Origin: a virus
Strand: one strand, 5' to 3'
Virus record (IMG/VR): IMGVR_UViG_3300042884_001023
Coordinates: 1 to 60,069 of that record
DNA: 60,069 nt
The notes beneath the pieces were generated by a model. The model saw only the letters and a list, made by a program, of their open reading frames with translations. It ran no database searches and had not been told where the DNA came from. A program made the position numbers and the translations under genes. Of the stretch, positions 50,517 to 58,334 are shown in pieces (positions within the stretch are counted from its first letter, which is position 1; the number at the start of each line of letters is the position of its first letter).

Positions 50517-50864
50517 TTATAATGTTTTATCACCTTTTAAGGCGTTATGTAAAGTTATTTTTCCGTTTTCAAATTTCCACGATCCGTTTATACCTGTATC
50601 TTTAGGATTGTAAGGGTTATTATTAACCCATAAACTATCTCTTTCTTCGGGATGAAAAAACGACCCTTCAGTTTTAGTGCATTTTAAAAGTGTTCTATTG
50701 CTAGAGTAAGTTCTAAAACTTCCTTTATTTTTTGTGATACATTTTTTTTGAAATTCGTCATAACCTTTTGGTTTTCCTCCAACGGCCATATCACTTTCTT
50801 CATTTAAAACTTGTTTAACAATTTGAATCAAATCTGATTCTGTAAGTCTAACTATTTTTTTCAT
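50517..50864 (-). CDS. Tagged protein
   Basis: 115 residues. KKIVRLTESDLIQIVKQVLN then Glu is a family A tag with Val-Leu-Asn-Glu before Glu. The mature part (GGKPKGYDEFQKKCITKNKG; FRTYSSNRTLLKCTKTEGSF; NPKDTGINGSWKFENGKITL) has two cysteines and a beta-rich, lipocalin-like C-terminal pattern (GSWKFENGKITLHN). The same end pattern is seen in other small phage proteins of unknown role. Middle gene of three. Confidence 0.7.
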   Translation of the reverse strand: MKKIVRLTESDLIQIVKQVLNEESDMAVGGKPKGYDEFQKKCITKNKGSFRTYSSNRTLLKCTKTEGSFFHPEERDSLWVNNNPYNPKDTGINGSWKFENGKITLHNALKGDKTL

Positions 50865-50886
50865 TTGTATTTTCTACAATATTAAT

Positions 50887-51237
50887 TTAGTCAGTTATTG
50901 CGTTTCTAACCATTCTTTTATATTGGCTAACAGTGCCTTCCAATTGACCCATTTTACTTGTTAACTGTCTAACAAGATCAGAGATATCAGATGGAGTCCT
51001 TTTTCCTTGATCAAAAATATCTGAAATTGAGCCCCTTCTAAGATGCATTCTTATTGAGTTATCAAGTTCTTCTCTAATATTTTTAATTCTTTTATATTCT
51101 TGGTCCATAGTATCACCGTAGTGAACCAACTTACTGTGGATACTTTGTGAGGTATAATCATCAATTGGTTGTTCATTAATAACTCGTTTAACAATACGAG
51201 ATAAATCACTTTCTGTTAATTTAACAATTTTTTTCAT
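50887..51237 (-). CDS. Tagged helical protein
   Basis: 116 residues. KKIVKLTESDLSRIVKRVIN then Glu is a textbook family A tag with Ile-Asn-Glu before Gln. The rest is helical and charged (YGDTMDQEYKRIKNIREELD; LVRQLTSKMGQLEGTVSQYK). ATATATTTATAAATA precedes the start. First gene of a tandem set of three tagged genes. Confidence 0.72.
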   Translation of the reverse strand: MKKIVKLTESDLSRIVKRVINEQPIDDYTSQSIHSKLVHYGDTMDQEYKRIKNIREELDNSIRMHLRRGSISDIFDQGKRTPSDISDLVRQLTSKMGQLEGTVSQYKRMVRNAITD

Positions 51238-51270
51238 GACATTTTTTATTTATAAATATATGATTGATAC

Positions 51271-51303
51271 AAAAAAAAATCCACCAGTCAAAAGAGTAGG
51301 GGA
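51271..51303 (-). terminator. Weak terminator
   Basis: A run of nine T on the minus strand follows an imperfect CC/GG-rich hairpin, in the same position and style as the other cassette terminators. Confidence 0.5.
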
Positions 51304-51304
51304 A

Positions 51305-51709
51305 TTACATTTTATTCTTTTTATTCTTTTTCACATTAAAGTTATATTTTTTACTACCATCAACACCCTTAGTAGTTTCGGGATAGAAAAACTCAATACA
51401 ATCAATGTCAAGTCCCGTCTTTTCATTAACATAAGAAAGAACGGTTTTAGAAAATAATTTTTTTCTTGTTGCGGCTTTTGGTATAAAGTCATTTATTTCT
51501 TCATCAGTAGAACCTATGACATACATATCTTTTTTACATCCACGGGCTCTTCCGTGTTTGGTATAAACATAAAAAATTTCATCACCCTCATTTGATAGTA
51601 TCTCAATCAAATCAATATTCCACCTATATGAAATTTTTGGACCATATAATGTATCCAATAACTTATAAATAAGTCTCTTATATTGTGATTTGGTTATTTC
51701 TACTAACAT
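51305..51709 (-). CDS. Protein with family C-like tag
   Basis: 134 residues. LVEITKSQYKRLIYKLLDTL is a divergent family C tag (compare KIIISERQYKLLTE) without a clear Glu cleavage site. The mature part is basic (KHGRARGCKKDMYVIGSTDE; KAATRKKLFSKTVLSYVNEK) and ends in a Lys/Asn tail. It is four bases from the upstream gene. Nucleic-acid binding is possible from its charge. Confidence 0.6.
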   Translation of the reverse strand: MLVEITKSQYKRLIYKLLDTLYGPKISYRWNIDLIEILSNEGDEIFYVYTKHGRARGCKKDMYVIGSTDEEINDFIPKAATRKKLFSKTVLSYVNEKTGLDIDCIEFFYPETTKGVDGSKKYNFNVKKNKKNKM

Positions 51710-51713
51710 AATT

Positions 51714-52160
51714 TTATAACAACTTTCTAATGATTCTTTTAATTATAGATTCATCAATCACACTTTCACCTTTTCTTTTTTCATCATAACCATAGACAGT
51801 TGTATAAACACTAAATGGTAGATCCTCCAAATACTCAAGATAAAAATCATCTCTAAATTCTTGAATATACCAAATGTCGTCATCATAATCACTTTCGACC
51901 CAATTATGATAATAGTCATCACCATTTTTTGTTATAGAATCAATAATAATATCCATATCACCAACAGCATCTATTCCTTTACCAATAACACTTCTAACAA
52001 CGACATGAAATTTAAATTCATAAATAACATCTTTCGTAACATAGTCATACCCATCCCAACCATCATGTTCAGTATCTTTGAGCGTCATTTCAAACTCCTT
52101 GTTCTCAAAGAGTTTCTTTAACATATTTTTTAGTTTTTCATTTCCAATATTTATTTTCAT
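51714..52160 (-). CDS. Acidic protein with tag-like N- and C-termini
   Basis: 148 residues. KINIGNEKLKNMLKKLFENK is a tag-like start (Leu-Phe-Glu). The middle is acidic and aromatic (KDTEHDGWDGYDYVTKDVIY; DDIWYIQEFRDDFYLEYLED). The last residues, VIDESIIKRIIRKLL, look like the family A tag placed at the C-terminus. It overlaps the upstream gene by four bases. Confidence 0.62.
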   Translation of the reverse strand: MKINIGNEKLKNMLKKLFENKEFEMTLKDTEHDGWDGYDYVTKDVIYEFKFHVVVRSVIGKGIDAVGDMDIIIDSITKNGDDYYHNWVESDYDDDIWYIQEFRDDFYLEYLEDLPFSVYTTVYGYDEKRKGESVIDESIIKRIIRKLL

Positions 52161-52489
52161 GCGTCAACAAAATTAAACACCCAAACTGCGGTCCATTTAC
52201 CATCTTTCTTTGGGAATAATGACTCAAACATCTCATCAATATCATTTGTTATGGGTGAGTTATCTGATTCTCCATCATGAAATGATTGTTCATGATCATT
52301 TGTTTTGATATTAAACCTATACAACGGAACCTTATATGATTCTGGATGTCTAAACATAAATGGTTCAACTTTAACACCATCGATCCCTTCATACCAAGGA
52401 TATTCAGATAAAACATTATCAATATATTTTTCAAATACTTTAATCTTTCTAAGAGATTCAACTTGATCTTCTGTAATTATTATTTTCAT
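52157..52489 (-). CDS. Tagged protein
   Basis: 110 residues. KIIITEDQVESLRKIKVFEK is a family C tag with a possible Val-Phe-Glu site. The mature part is aromatic (YIDNVLSEYPWYEGIDGVKV; EPFMFRHPESYKVPLYRFNI) and ends DGKWTAVWVFNFVDA. Four-base overlaps on both sides place it in a coupled run of four cargo genes. Confidence 0.65.
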   Translation of the reverse strand: MKIIITEDQVESLRKIKVFEKYIDNVLSEYPWYEGIDGVKVEPFMFRHPESYKVPLYRFNIKTNDHEQSFHDGESDNSPITNDIDEMFESLFPKKDGKWTAVWVFNFVDA

Positions 52490-52896
52490 AAAAATAAATG
52501 AAATCCTCCGTTTAATATTTGTTCAACATCTTGATCATACTTCTCATTGAACCAATCTACTACCATTTTTTTATCAGGAATAAAGTCCATAATTGTGTTA
52601 TATATATCTTCTCTAATATATAAACTTTTTGGATGATGAACAGGTCTTATTCTACTTTGTGGATCATCTGAATCCCAGTAGGAACTTTTAAATGGTTCTA
52701 CAACTCTAAAGACCATTTTTTTTAGATCAGGTTTTTTTAGATCAGAGGTATAATACCCAACACTAGTTTTATGAACAGTTCTATTGTCTCTAATAACCAT
52801 AGATTCCAAATTATCTAAGTCCAAGTCAGAAAACATGGAATCAAAGAATTTTTCAATAAGTGTTTCGTTAATAATTCTTTTAATTATATGGTCCAT
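52486..52896 (-). CDS. Tagged protein
   Basis: 136 residues. DHIIKRIINETLIEKFF is a minimal tag, keeping IIKRIINE with Ile-Asn-Glu before Thr. The mature part contains MVIRDNRTVHKTSVGYYTSD, KMVFRVVEPFKSSYWDSDDP and PVHHPKSLYIREDIYNTIMD, an alpha/beta domain with two adjacent His. CTATTTATTATT lies directly before the ATG. First gene of the coupled run down to 51305. Confidence 0.66.
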   Translation of the reverse strand: MDHIIKRIINETLIEKFFDSMFSDLDLDNLESMVIRDNRTVHKTSVGYYTSDLKKPDLKKMVFRVVEPFKSSYWDSDDPQSRIRPVHHPKSLYIREDIYNTIMDFIPDKKMVVDWFNEKYDQDVEQILNGGFHLFL

Positions 52897-52920
52897 AATA
52901 ATAAATAGTTTATAAAAAGA

Positions 52921-53448
52921 TTATAGTTCAGGGATGACCTCAAACTCAATCCATTTTTCAAATTCATCATATAAGGGACCCATTTCTTCTTTTAAGGATA
53001 AATAATCATCATCGTCTGATAACATTCCAAAATCAATGTCTTTTAAATCACCATAATTATCGACAGAAATATAACCAGACCATTCTTGATCATCCCACTC
53101 AACATCATACATATATTCCGTAAAGTCTTTATATTGTCTTGGTTTCACGGATGAATATAATTGAATTGACGATCCGTCACTTAAAGTTTTTTCAAATTCA
53201 ACATTTGATGTATTAATAGATGGTGAAACATCTGACATTAAATCTGAACTAAAATCTTTAGTCTTTTTAGGTTCAAATGGAGTCTTTTTATCGGTTTTTA
53301 ACCACTCGCTATAATTTTTTAATAATTCTTTTTCATCGTTATTTAAATTATTAAAACCAACGGAAGATATTTTATCTATTATCGAGTCAATTTCGGGGAT
53401 ATTCTCAGTTAAAAGTTTATATTGTCTTTCAGATATAATTATTTTCAT
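52921..53448 (-). CDS. Tagged acidic protein
   Basis: 175 residues. KIIISERQYKLLTENIPEID is a family C tag with Leu-Leu-Thr-Glu before Asn. A helical polar part follows (IDKISSVGFNNLNNDEKELL), then a beta-rich acidic end (DGSSIQLYSSVKPRQYKDFT; WDDQEWSGYISVDNYGDLKD). CTATTTATAATT precedes the ATG and a terminator follows the upstream gene, so it is an independent cassette. Confidence 0.66.
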   Translation of the reverse strand: MKIIISERQYKLLTENIPEIDSIIDKISSVGFNNLNNDEKELLKNYSEWLKTDKKTPFEPKKTKDFSSDLMSDVSPSINTSNVEFEKTLSDGSSIQLYSSVKPRQYKDFTEYMYDVEWDDQEWSGYISVDNYGDLKDIDFGMLSDDDDYLSLKEEMGPLYDEFEKWIEFEVIPEL

Positions 53449-53470
53449 AATTATAAATAGTTTATAAAAT

Positions 53471-53500
53471 AAAAAACCCCACCTGTGAAGATGGGGGTTT
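53471..53500 (-). terminator. Cassette terminator
   Basis: AACCCCA and TGGGGGTT arms with six T on the minus strand, between the 53520 and 53448 genes. Confidence 0.85.
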
Positions 53501-53519
53501 CTAATGTATAATCTTTATT

Positions 53520-53936
53520 TTAAAATCTTGCCCAACCTTTTGGTAAATAATCATCTTCAGAATTTTTTTCTGTTGCGAAAACAGGAACCTCATAAACTTC
53601 GTTATAACCAATACTAACTTCATCAACACCTTTTTTATTTATCACCTGAACCATTTGATAAAATAACTCTTTAACTTGATCATAATTTAAATTGACGGTA
53701 TTTCCTTTAACCTCTAAAGTAACTCCGTTTTCATTTTCGTATGCATCATATAAATCATTAAAAATCGAAACAATTTTTGGATCACCATCAAAATCGTCAA
53801 TTTCAGATTTGGCATTTTCGATTCTTTTATCGCTTGGTGCTCCAGAAAACAATCTGTCCCAATTTTTTGCTTCATTAATAACTCGTTCAACAATACGAGT
53901 TAAATCTGATTCTGTAAGTTTAATAATTTTTTTCAT
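53520..53936 (-). CDS. Tagged protein
   Basis: 138 residues. KKIIKLTESDLTRIVERVIN then Glu is a family A tag with Ile-Asn-Glu before Ala, the best match to the T4 cleavage consensus in the set. The mature part is small and acidic (KIVSIFNDLYDAYENENGVT; LEVKGNTVNLNYDQVKELFY), with a beta-beta-alpha look. It starts eight bases downstream of a family B tagged gene, linking the two families on one transcript. Confidence 0.72.
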   Translation of the reverse strand: MKKIIKLTESDLTRIVERVINEAKNWDRLFSGAPSDKRIENAKSEIDDFDGDPKIVSIFNDLYDAYENENGVTLEVKGNTVNLNYDQVKELFYQMVQVINKKGVDEVSIGYNEVYEVPVFATEKNSEDDYLPKGWARF

Positions 53937-53944
53937 AGTTTTTT

Positions 53945-54301
53945 TTATTTAGACAGTTTAGAACAACCAGAATATTTTACTCCGATTTTTTCATTTTTAT
54001 CGTAATACCAAGATGAACATTCAAGATCTTCATTTTTGGTATAATCTCTAATCATTAATGTATCACCCAACTTGTCGTTTTCCATTTCAATTTTATAAAC
54101 CTTGTCCCCTCCAGCACTTCGTTCCTTCATGTTAATAAACATAGGAACATTATTTTCTTTTACACTTTCCCATCCGTGTTTACTTAATAATTTCTTTTTA
54201 TCAAACAAACCTTGATCTGAAGTTTCTTCGGATTCAAAAATCAATGGTCTAACATTTCCCATTTGTGATTCCAATAATTGTTTAAATCTATTTAATTTCA
54301 T
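53945..54301 (-). CDS. Family B tagged protein
   Basis: 118 residues from the ATG at 54301; longer frames run into the upstream gene. KLNRFKQLLESQMGNVRPLI then FES is a family B tag. The mature part (WESVKENNVPMFINMKERSA; GDKVYKIEMENDKLGDTLMI; CSSWYYDKNEKIGVKYSGCS) is beta-rich, with a Cys pair and a lipocalin-like pattern. AATTTATTATTATG is a weak form of the upstream motif. Confidence 0.7.
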   Translation of the reverse strand: MKLNRFKQLLESQMGNVRPLIFESEETSDQGLFDKKKLLSKHGWESVKENNVPMFINMKERSAGGDKVYKIEMENDKLGDTLMIRDYTKNEDLECSSWYYDKNEKIGVKYSGCSKLSK

Positions 54302-54311
54302 AATAATAAAT

Positions 54312-54656
54312 TTAATTAGATCCTTTATAATTTTTTCTTGGTTCCATTTTTTCATAATATCCTTCTTTAGAACCTTTCCAATCCCAAGGAAGATCGTTAT
54401 CCATATTGTATTGCAACTTTTCGTCAGATATTCCTTTAAGTTTTCTTTTTATTTTTTCAATCATTGATTCTTTTTTATCTTCTTTTATTTCTTGATTAGT
54501 TTTAGTCCCACCACTTACTTGATTAGTTTTAGTCCCACCACTTACTTGATTAGTTTTAGTCCCACCTGTCATTTGTTCTGAGAAGTCTTCAGTTATCAAT
54601 GGTCTAACATTTCCCATTTGTGATTCCAATAATTGTTTAAATCTATTTAATTCCAT
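54312..54656 (-). CDS. Family B tagged protein with GGTKTNQVS repeats
   Basis: 114 residues from the ATG at 54656, preceded by ATATATTTATTG. ELNRFKQLLESQMGNVRPLI then TED is a family B tag with Leu-Ile-Thr-Glu before Asp. Next come three copies of a nine-residue unit, GGTKTNQVS, coded by 27-base direct repeats, then a basic helical part (KKESMIEKIKRKLKGISDEK). The repeats probably act as a variable linker. The tag is nearly identical in DNA to that of the next gene downstream, suggesting recent duplication. Confidence 0.7.
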   Translation of the reverse strand: MELNRFKQLLESQMGNVRPLITEDFSEQMTGGTKTNQVSGGTKTNQVSGGTKTNQEIKEDKKESMIEKIKRKLKGISDEKLQYNMDNDLPWDWKGSKEGYYEKMEPRKNYKGSN

Positions 54657-54677
54657 AACAATAAATATATGATAAAA

Positions 54678-54708
54678 CAAAAAACCCCACCTATGAAGAT
54701 GAGGATTT
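54678..54708 (-). terminator. Cassette terminator (imperfect)
   Basis: CCCCACCT pairs imperfectly with GATGAGG, with six T on the minus strand, after the 54711 gene. Confidence 0.6.
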
Positions 54709-54710
54709 AA

Positions 54711-55241
54711 TTATATTGATTTAGGATCGGCAGCAACTTGTGGTTGATCGGGTTGTTTGGTTGGTTCTTTATAACAATCAGGAGTGGCGGTACACTTAAC
54801 GGAGTCACATGTATAAGTGTTTTTGAAGTTTAGTCTTGTGTATGCCGGTTTTTTATTTTCATCATCACCCCCCGCCTTAAGAGTTGCAACACATCCTTCA
54901 GGTAAAACTAAATTTCCACCAGACCTTTTATAAGTTACGGGTATTTTTCTATTTTGATCGTCAAATTTTTGACAAGCACTTGTTATAGATAAAGTTGTCC
55001 CATTAACACCATTTTTATGGGTAACAGGTTGATTGTTTGATCTATGTCCATAAACATCCTTATATTTCTCAGTAACCAAAGTGGCAACCCCATTTTTGTC
55101 TATAGATAAAGATTGTATTCTATCTGTATGATCATAAGGTTTACATGCTGTTGACATACTATCCTCATCATCTTCTTTTATTAATGGTTTTACATTCCCC
55201 ATTGAGGATTCCAATAATTGTTTAAATCTGTATATGTCCAT
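54711..55241 (-). CDS. Family B tagged protein, Cys-rich
   Basis: 176 residues from the ATG at 55241. DIYRFKQLLESSMGNVKPLI then KED is a family B tag with Leu-Ile-Lys-Glu. The mature part is beta-rich and has seven or so Cys (TACKPYDHTDRIQ; LSITSACQKFDDQNRK; GCVATLKAGGDDENK; CDSVKCTATPDC), unusual for a cytoplasmic protein and pointing to action outside the cytoplasm or metal binding. GTATTTATAATT lies upstream. Confidence 0.7.
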   Translation of the reverse strand: MDIYRFKQLLESSMGNVKPLIKEDDEDSMSTACKPYDHTDRIQSLSIDKNGVATLVTEKYKDVYGHRSNNQPVTHKNGVNGTTLSITSACQKFDDQNRKIPVTYKRSGGNLVLPEGCVATLKAGGDDENKKPAYTRLNFKNTYTCDSVKCTATPDCYKEPTKQPDQPQVAADPKSI

Positions 55242-55271
55242 AATTATTTTAATTATAAATACTATATAAAA

Positions 55272-55302
55272 CAAAAAACCCCCAACTTACGAAGGGGGAT
55301 TT
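55272..55302 (-). terminator. Cassette terminator
   Basis: CCCCC/GGGGG hairpin with six T on the minus strand, after the 55310 gene. Confidence 0.75.
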
Positions 55303-55309
55303 AAAATTA

Positions 55310-55573
55310 CTAAGAGTGTTCCTCAACATAAAAGGTTGTTTCCTCATTAGATATGTCCTCATCAACTGGTGATTGATCGGAACACTCCTCACCCAATGAA
55401 GAATAGATTCCATCTTCAGTTGGTTTCATATCCCAAATGTTTTCATCAATATAATTTGAGATTTGATCTTCGTCCATCCCTTCCAATTCAGGATAGTTGT
55501 CGGTGTCAATAATAACTTCTTCACGAGTAAGGGTTGTCGTGAAAGTTTCTTCTAAATAAATTTTAATTTTCAT
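55310..55573 (-). CDS. Small acidic protein (untagged)
   Basis: 87 residues. KIKIYLEETFTTTLTREEVI, then a Asp/Glu-rich body (DEDQISNYIDENIWDMKPTE) with a Cys. It lacks the tags of its neighbours, but has its own terminator and TTTATTTATCC element. Its strong acidity could mimic DNA, which is only a suggestion. Confidence 0.6.
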   Translation of the reverse strand: MKIKIYLEETFTTTLTREEVIIDTDNYPELEGMDEDQISNYIDENIWDMKPTEDGIYSSLGEECSDQSPVDEDISNEETTFYVEEHS

Positions 55574-55617
55574 AACATTTTTTTAGAAAGGATAAATAAA
55601 ATATTTTGTTTTGTCAA

Positions 55618-55652
55618 ATAAAAAACCCCACTTATGATGAGGTGGGGGTTTA
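55618..55652 (-). terminator. Cassette terminator
   Basis: AACCCCAC/GTGGGGGTT stem with a run of T on the minus strand, after the tagged 198-residue gene. Confidence 0.85.
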
Positions 55653-55655
55653 ATT

Positions 55656-56252
55656 TTAATATCTTCTTTTTCTTCTAAAATATCTTTCAGATAACTGTTC
55701 CTCTTCTTTTTGTTGGTATTCACCATCAGTTGCAACAATTTCGAAATAATCTCTATGATCCACTTCTCCAACATCAAAAGAATCAAACTTTGAGTAAGAT
55801 CCTCCAGGTGAAACACAATAATTTCTTTTGTGTTTATCTTGTTTATCAAAACTTTCTTCAGGTCTAAGATCGTCTCTAGTTAAAAAAATTGGTGGATTGT
55901 AGTTATCTTCAGCTCTACCTATTGCATCATAACCAAAACATCTATAAACAGAAACTGTAATTTCATTATGTTGTGGTCTGTATTCAGCATAGAAAAAATC
56001 CCTACTATTATCTCTCATAATATAAGGTCCATACCCAATTTTTTTTCCTCCATCATTAGCCTCTAATGTTACTGTTGAGCCCATAGGTGTATGACCTTTT
56101 AAATTATCATCCGTCATTTCCTCAAGACGTTCTTCCCAACCAGGTAAGAATTTAATTTCAATTTTTTTTGGTTTAGATTCGTTACTTTCTCTAATAATTC
56201 GTTTAACAAGACGAGTTAAATCAGATTCAGTTAATCTTATAATTCTTTTCAT
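55656..56252 (-). CDS. Tagged protein with RRY-type C-terminus
   Basis: 198 residues. KRIIRLTESDLTRLVKRIIR then Glu is a family A tag with Ile-Arg-Glu before Ser. The mature part is beta-rich and polar (GSTVTLEANDGGKKIGYGPY; AEYRPQHNEITVSVYRCFGY; CVSPGGSYSKFDSFDVGEVD). The C-terminus SERYFRRKRRY echoes the KENYLRRKYRRY end of the tagged 41388-42044 protein. It starts six bases after the upstream tagged gene. Confidence 0.72.
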   Translation of the reverse strand: MKRIIRLTESDLTRLVKRIIRESNESKPKKIEIKFLPGWEERLEEMTDDNLKGHTPMGSTVTLEANDGGKKIGYGPYIMRDNSRDFFYAEYRPQHNEITVSVYRCFGYDAIGRAEDNYNPPIFLTRDDLRPEESFDKQDKHKRNYCVSPGGSYSKFDSFDVGEVDHRDYFEIVATDGEYQQKEEEQLSERYFRRKRRY

Positions 56253-56258
56253 AATTTC

Positions 56259-56729
56259 TTATTGATTTAATAATTCTTTTATTCCGTCTAATAGTCCGGT
56301 CAGATTATTAAAAGATCCGGAAAACCCATAACCATCACCACCACAACTAAATTCAAAAATGACTTCGTAATCAAAACTATTCTCACCTTCGGTTCTTCTT
56401 TCATACATATCAAATTCGTCTGGAATACTTGTTGTATCACTATCCATACGGCTTTGAGTAAAATCATCAGCAATAGATGTGGCATTTTCTTCTGACTTAC
56501 CATAAGATAAAAGACTATTATATACAAGATTATTTATAATATTTGGTAAAGTGCTTTCACTACCGTAGGAGTAGTTATCTTCAATTTTTTCATCCAAATA
56601 ACTTTCCAGTTCATCAACCGAGGTATCATCAGTTACAACAAACTCTTGAGATTCTTCATCCGATTCACTAATAACTCGTCTAACAATTCTTGTTAAATCT
56701 GATTCTGTAAGTCTTATAATTTTTTTCAT
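56259..56729 (-). CDS. Tagged acidic protein
   Basis: 156 residues. KKIIRLTESDLTRIVRRVIS then Glu is a family A tag with Ile-Ser-Glu before Ser. The mature part is acidic (EFVVTDDTSVDELESYLDEK; NATSIADDFTQSRMDSDTTS) with a beta end (SFDYEVIFEFSCGGDGYGFS). Middle gene of three tagged genes in tandem from 57088 to 55656. Confidence 0.72.
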   Translation of the reverse strand: MKKIIRLTESDLTRIVRRVISESDEESQEFVVTDDTSVDELESYLDEKIEDNYSYGSESTLPNIINNLVYNSLLSYGKSEENATSIADDFTQSRMDSDTTSIPDEFDMYERRTEGENSFDYEVIFEFSCGGDGYGFSGSFNNLTGLLDGIKELLNQ

Positions 56730-56740
56730 AATATATTTTT

Positions 56741-57088
56741 TTAATAACCTTTACTGAATCCTGTCGCAAAACGACTTAAAGGACTATCAATTATACCTGG
56801 AACGGCCCCATATCCTTCGTTGTTTTCATCAACAACCACAAACATAATATCATTATCAGGATTTTCATTATAAAGATTTTCAGCGTGTCTTAAAGCAGAT
56901 CCTCTATGTTCAAATGTTTTACCATCGGTTTCTTCAGAATATTGTTTAATTGCATCATCAACATCATTAGTTTCGTCGTAAACTTGTTTCGATAATAAAA
57001 CAACTCTATATTCTTTTTTTGATTCAGTAATTACTCGTTTAACAAGACGAGTTAAATCTGACTCGGTAAGTCTAACAATTCTTTTCAT
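56741..57088 (-). CDS. Tagged protein
   Basis: 115 residues. KRIVRLTESDLTRLVKRVIT then Glu is a family A tag with Ile-Thr-Glu before Ser. The mature 90 residues look like a small alpha/beta fold (YRVVLLSKQVYDETNDVDDA; FEHRGSALRHAENLYNENPD; IMFVVVDENNEGYGAVPG). GATATATTTATAA lies upstream. First of three tandem tagged genes. Confidence 0.72.
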   Translation of the reverse strand: MKRIVRLTESDLTRLVKRVITESKKEYRVVLLSKQVYDETNDVDDAIKQYSEETDGKTFEHRGSALRHAENLYNENPDNDIMFVVVDENNEGYGAVPGIIDSPLSRFATGFSKGY

Positions 57089-57165
57089 ATTAAATTATTT
57101 TATTATAAATATATCAATCGACACCTTTTTCTGAATGGATCATTAAATAAGTTATTATATAAAAC

Positions 57166-57240
57166 AAAATAAAACCCGAAGGGTTCGGTCGGTCGATTTT
57201 TTCCGACGAAGTCGGGTTTCGGTTTCCGGCCCCCCACAAA
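57166..57240 (-). terminator. GC-rich terminator block
   Basis: On the minus strand AACCC-TTCG-GGGTT-like arms (AACCCTTCGGGTT) are followed by TTATTTT. A second hairpin, CCGACTTCGTCGG, lies just upstream, and the outer AAACCCGA and TCGGGTTT can pair instead, giving alternative folds. It is far more GC-rich than its surroundings and ends the 57252 gene transcript. Confidence 0.7.
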
Positions 57241-57251
57241 AAGGAAGAAAA

Positions 57252-57761
57252 TTAGAATTTAACCTTAGATTTGATTGACTCAAGACTTTTTCCTTTGGTC
57301 TCAATCCATTTGTTTTGACCTTTTTTAGAATAATAATATTTTCCCCCACTTAATTTATAATCATATGAAGAATCATTAGTGGTGTTTATTTTTTCCTCAG
57401 TAGAAGTTTGTTTTCCCGTAATTAGATCATGAAGTTTTTTAATATTTTCCGAACCATTAGCAACAACTTGACCATCATCCCCATCCCCACAATATCCATC
57501 CCCCGTTTTGCAAACCCAAACAGGAACACCCTTTTCTTCCATAAACTTTTTTAAAGTATCATTATAATCCTTATCATTCCAATTACCTGTCTTAGCAGAA
57601 GATAGATTAAGTTTATAATAGTTATTTAAAAACTGGGCATATGTTTTTGTTGTTTGTGCTTTAGGTGAAGAAAGAGCTTGTGATGTTAGCGGATCCCCAA
57701 CTTTCTCATACAAACCAAGTATTCTACTTTTTTCTTCTTCGGTGATGATAAATTTCTTCAT
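57252..57761 (-). CDS. EEEK-tagged protein
   Basis: 169 residues. KKFIITEEEKSRILGLYEKV is the type form of the EEEK-x-x-I-x-x-LY tag. A polar helical part follows (YAQFLNNYYKLNLSSAKTGN), then GVPVWVCKTGDGYCGDGDDG with two cysteines, and a basic end (YSKKGQNKWIETKGKSLESI). The YSKKGQNKWIETKG end recalls small repeat modules of phage and secreted proteins. CTATTTATTGTT precedes the ATG. Confidence 0.7.
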   Translation of the reverse strand: MKKFIITEEEKSRILGLYEKVGDPLTSQALSSPKAQTTKTYAQFLNNYYKLNLSSAKTGNWNDKDYNDTLKKFMEEKGVPVWVCKTGDGYCGDGDDGQVVANGSENIKKLHDLITGKQTSTEEKINTTNDSSYDYKLSGGKYYYSKKGQNKWIETKGKSLESIKSKVKF

Positions 57762-57845
57762 AACAATAAATAGTTAGTATTTTCTAAAATTTTTTCCAGA
57801 AATTTTTTTTCAGTATTTGACTATAATTGAAATGGGGGTCATGTT

Positions 57846-58259
57846 TTAGAAATCCTCTTCTTTAAAATACAAATCAATAATATTTGAAAATCTTAAACCC
57901 ATTACATCAATACCAAGTCTTTCGGGAATTTCATTTTCAATAAAGATATTTCCTTTCTCATCAATAAACTTCTCATGATCCCCCATATCTAAATAAAGAT
58001 ATTCGTATCCGTCAAGTTCAAAAAGATACATAGGTCCAAATTTATTTAAATAACGATTAATCATTCCATTAGCAAAATGTCTATCAAATTCCATTGGAAC
58101 ATCATATGTTGAGGTTATTTGTTCGATTTTACCTGTGAAATCAATACCCATAAGATTGGTTAAGAACTTCTTGTTTTTTTCTAACATAGAGTCATTTTCA
58201 CTAATCACTCGTTTAACGATATTAGTTAGATCAGATTCAGTAAGTCTAATGATTTTCAT
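57846..58259 (-). CDS. Tagged protein
   Basis: 137 residues. KIIRLTESDLTNIVKRVISE is a family A tag with Ile-Ser-Glu before Asn. The mature part is folded-looking (KFLTNLMGIDFTGKIEQITS; RYLNKFGPMYLFELDGYEYL; LDMGDHEKFIDEKGNIFIEN). ATATATTTATCTAAT precedes it and a terminator lies upstream, so it is a self-contained cassette. Confidence 0.72.
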   Translation of the reverse strand: MKIIRLTESDLTNIVKRVISENDSMLEKNKKFLTNLMGIDFTGKIEQITSTYDVPMEFDRHFANGMINRYLNKFGPMYLFELDGYEYLYLDMGDHEKFIDEKGNIFIENEIPERLGIDVMGLRFSNIIDLYFKEEDF

Positions 58260-58282
58260 ATTAGATAAATATATTGGAAAAC

Positions 58283-58311
58283 AAAAAACCCCACTGATGA
58301 GGTGGGGGTTT
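58283..58311 (-). terminator. Cassette terminator
   Basis: AACCCCAC/GTGGGGGTT stem, TGAT loop, six T on the minus strand, after the 58335 gene. Confidence 0.88.
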
Positions 58312-58334
58312 CATATATAGTTCTTTATTTTTTT

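Noticed and set aside
57155-57349. Minus-strand frame through the GC-rich hairpins
   Set aside because: Overlaps the EEEK-tagged gene and the terminator block; composition reflects the hairpins.
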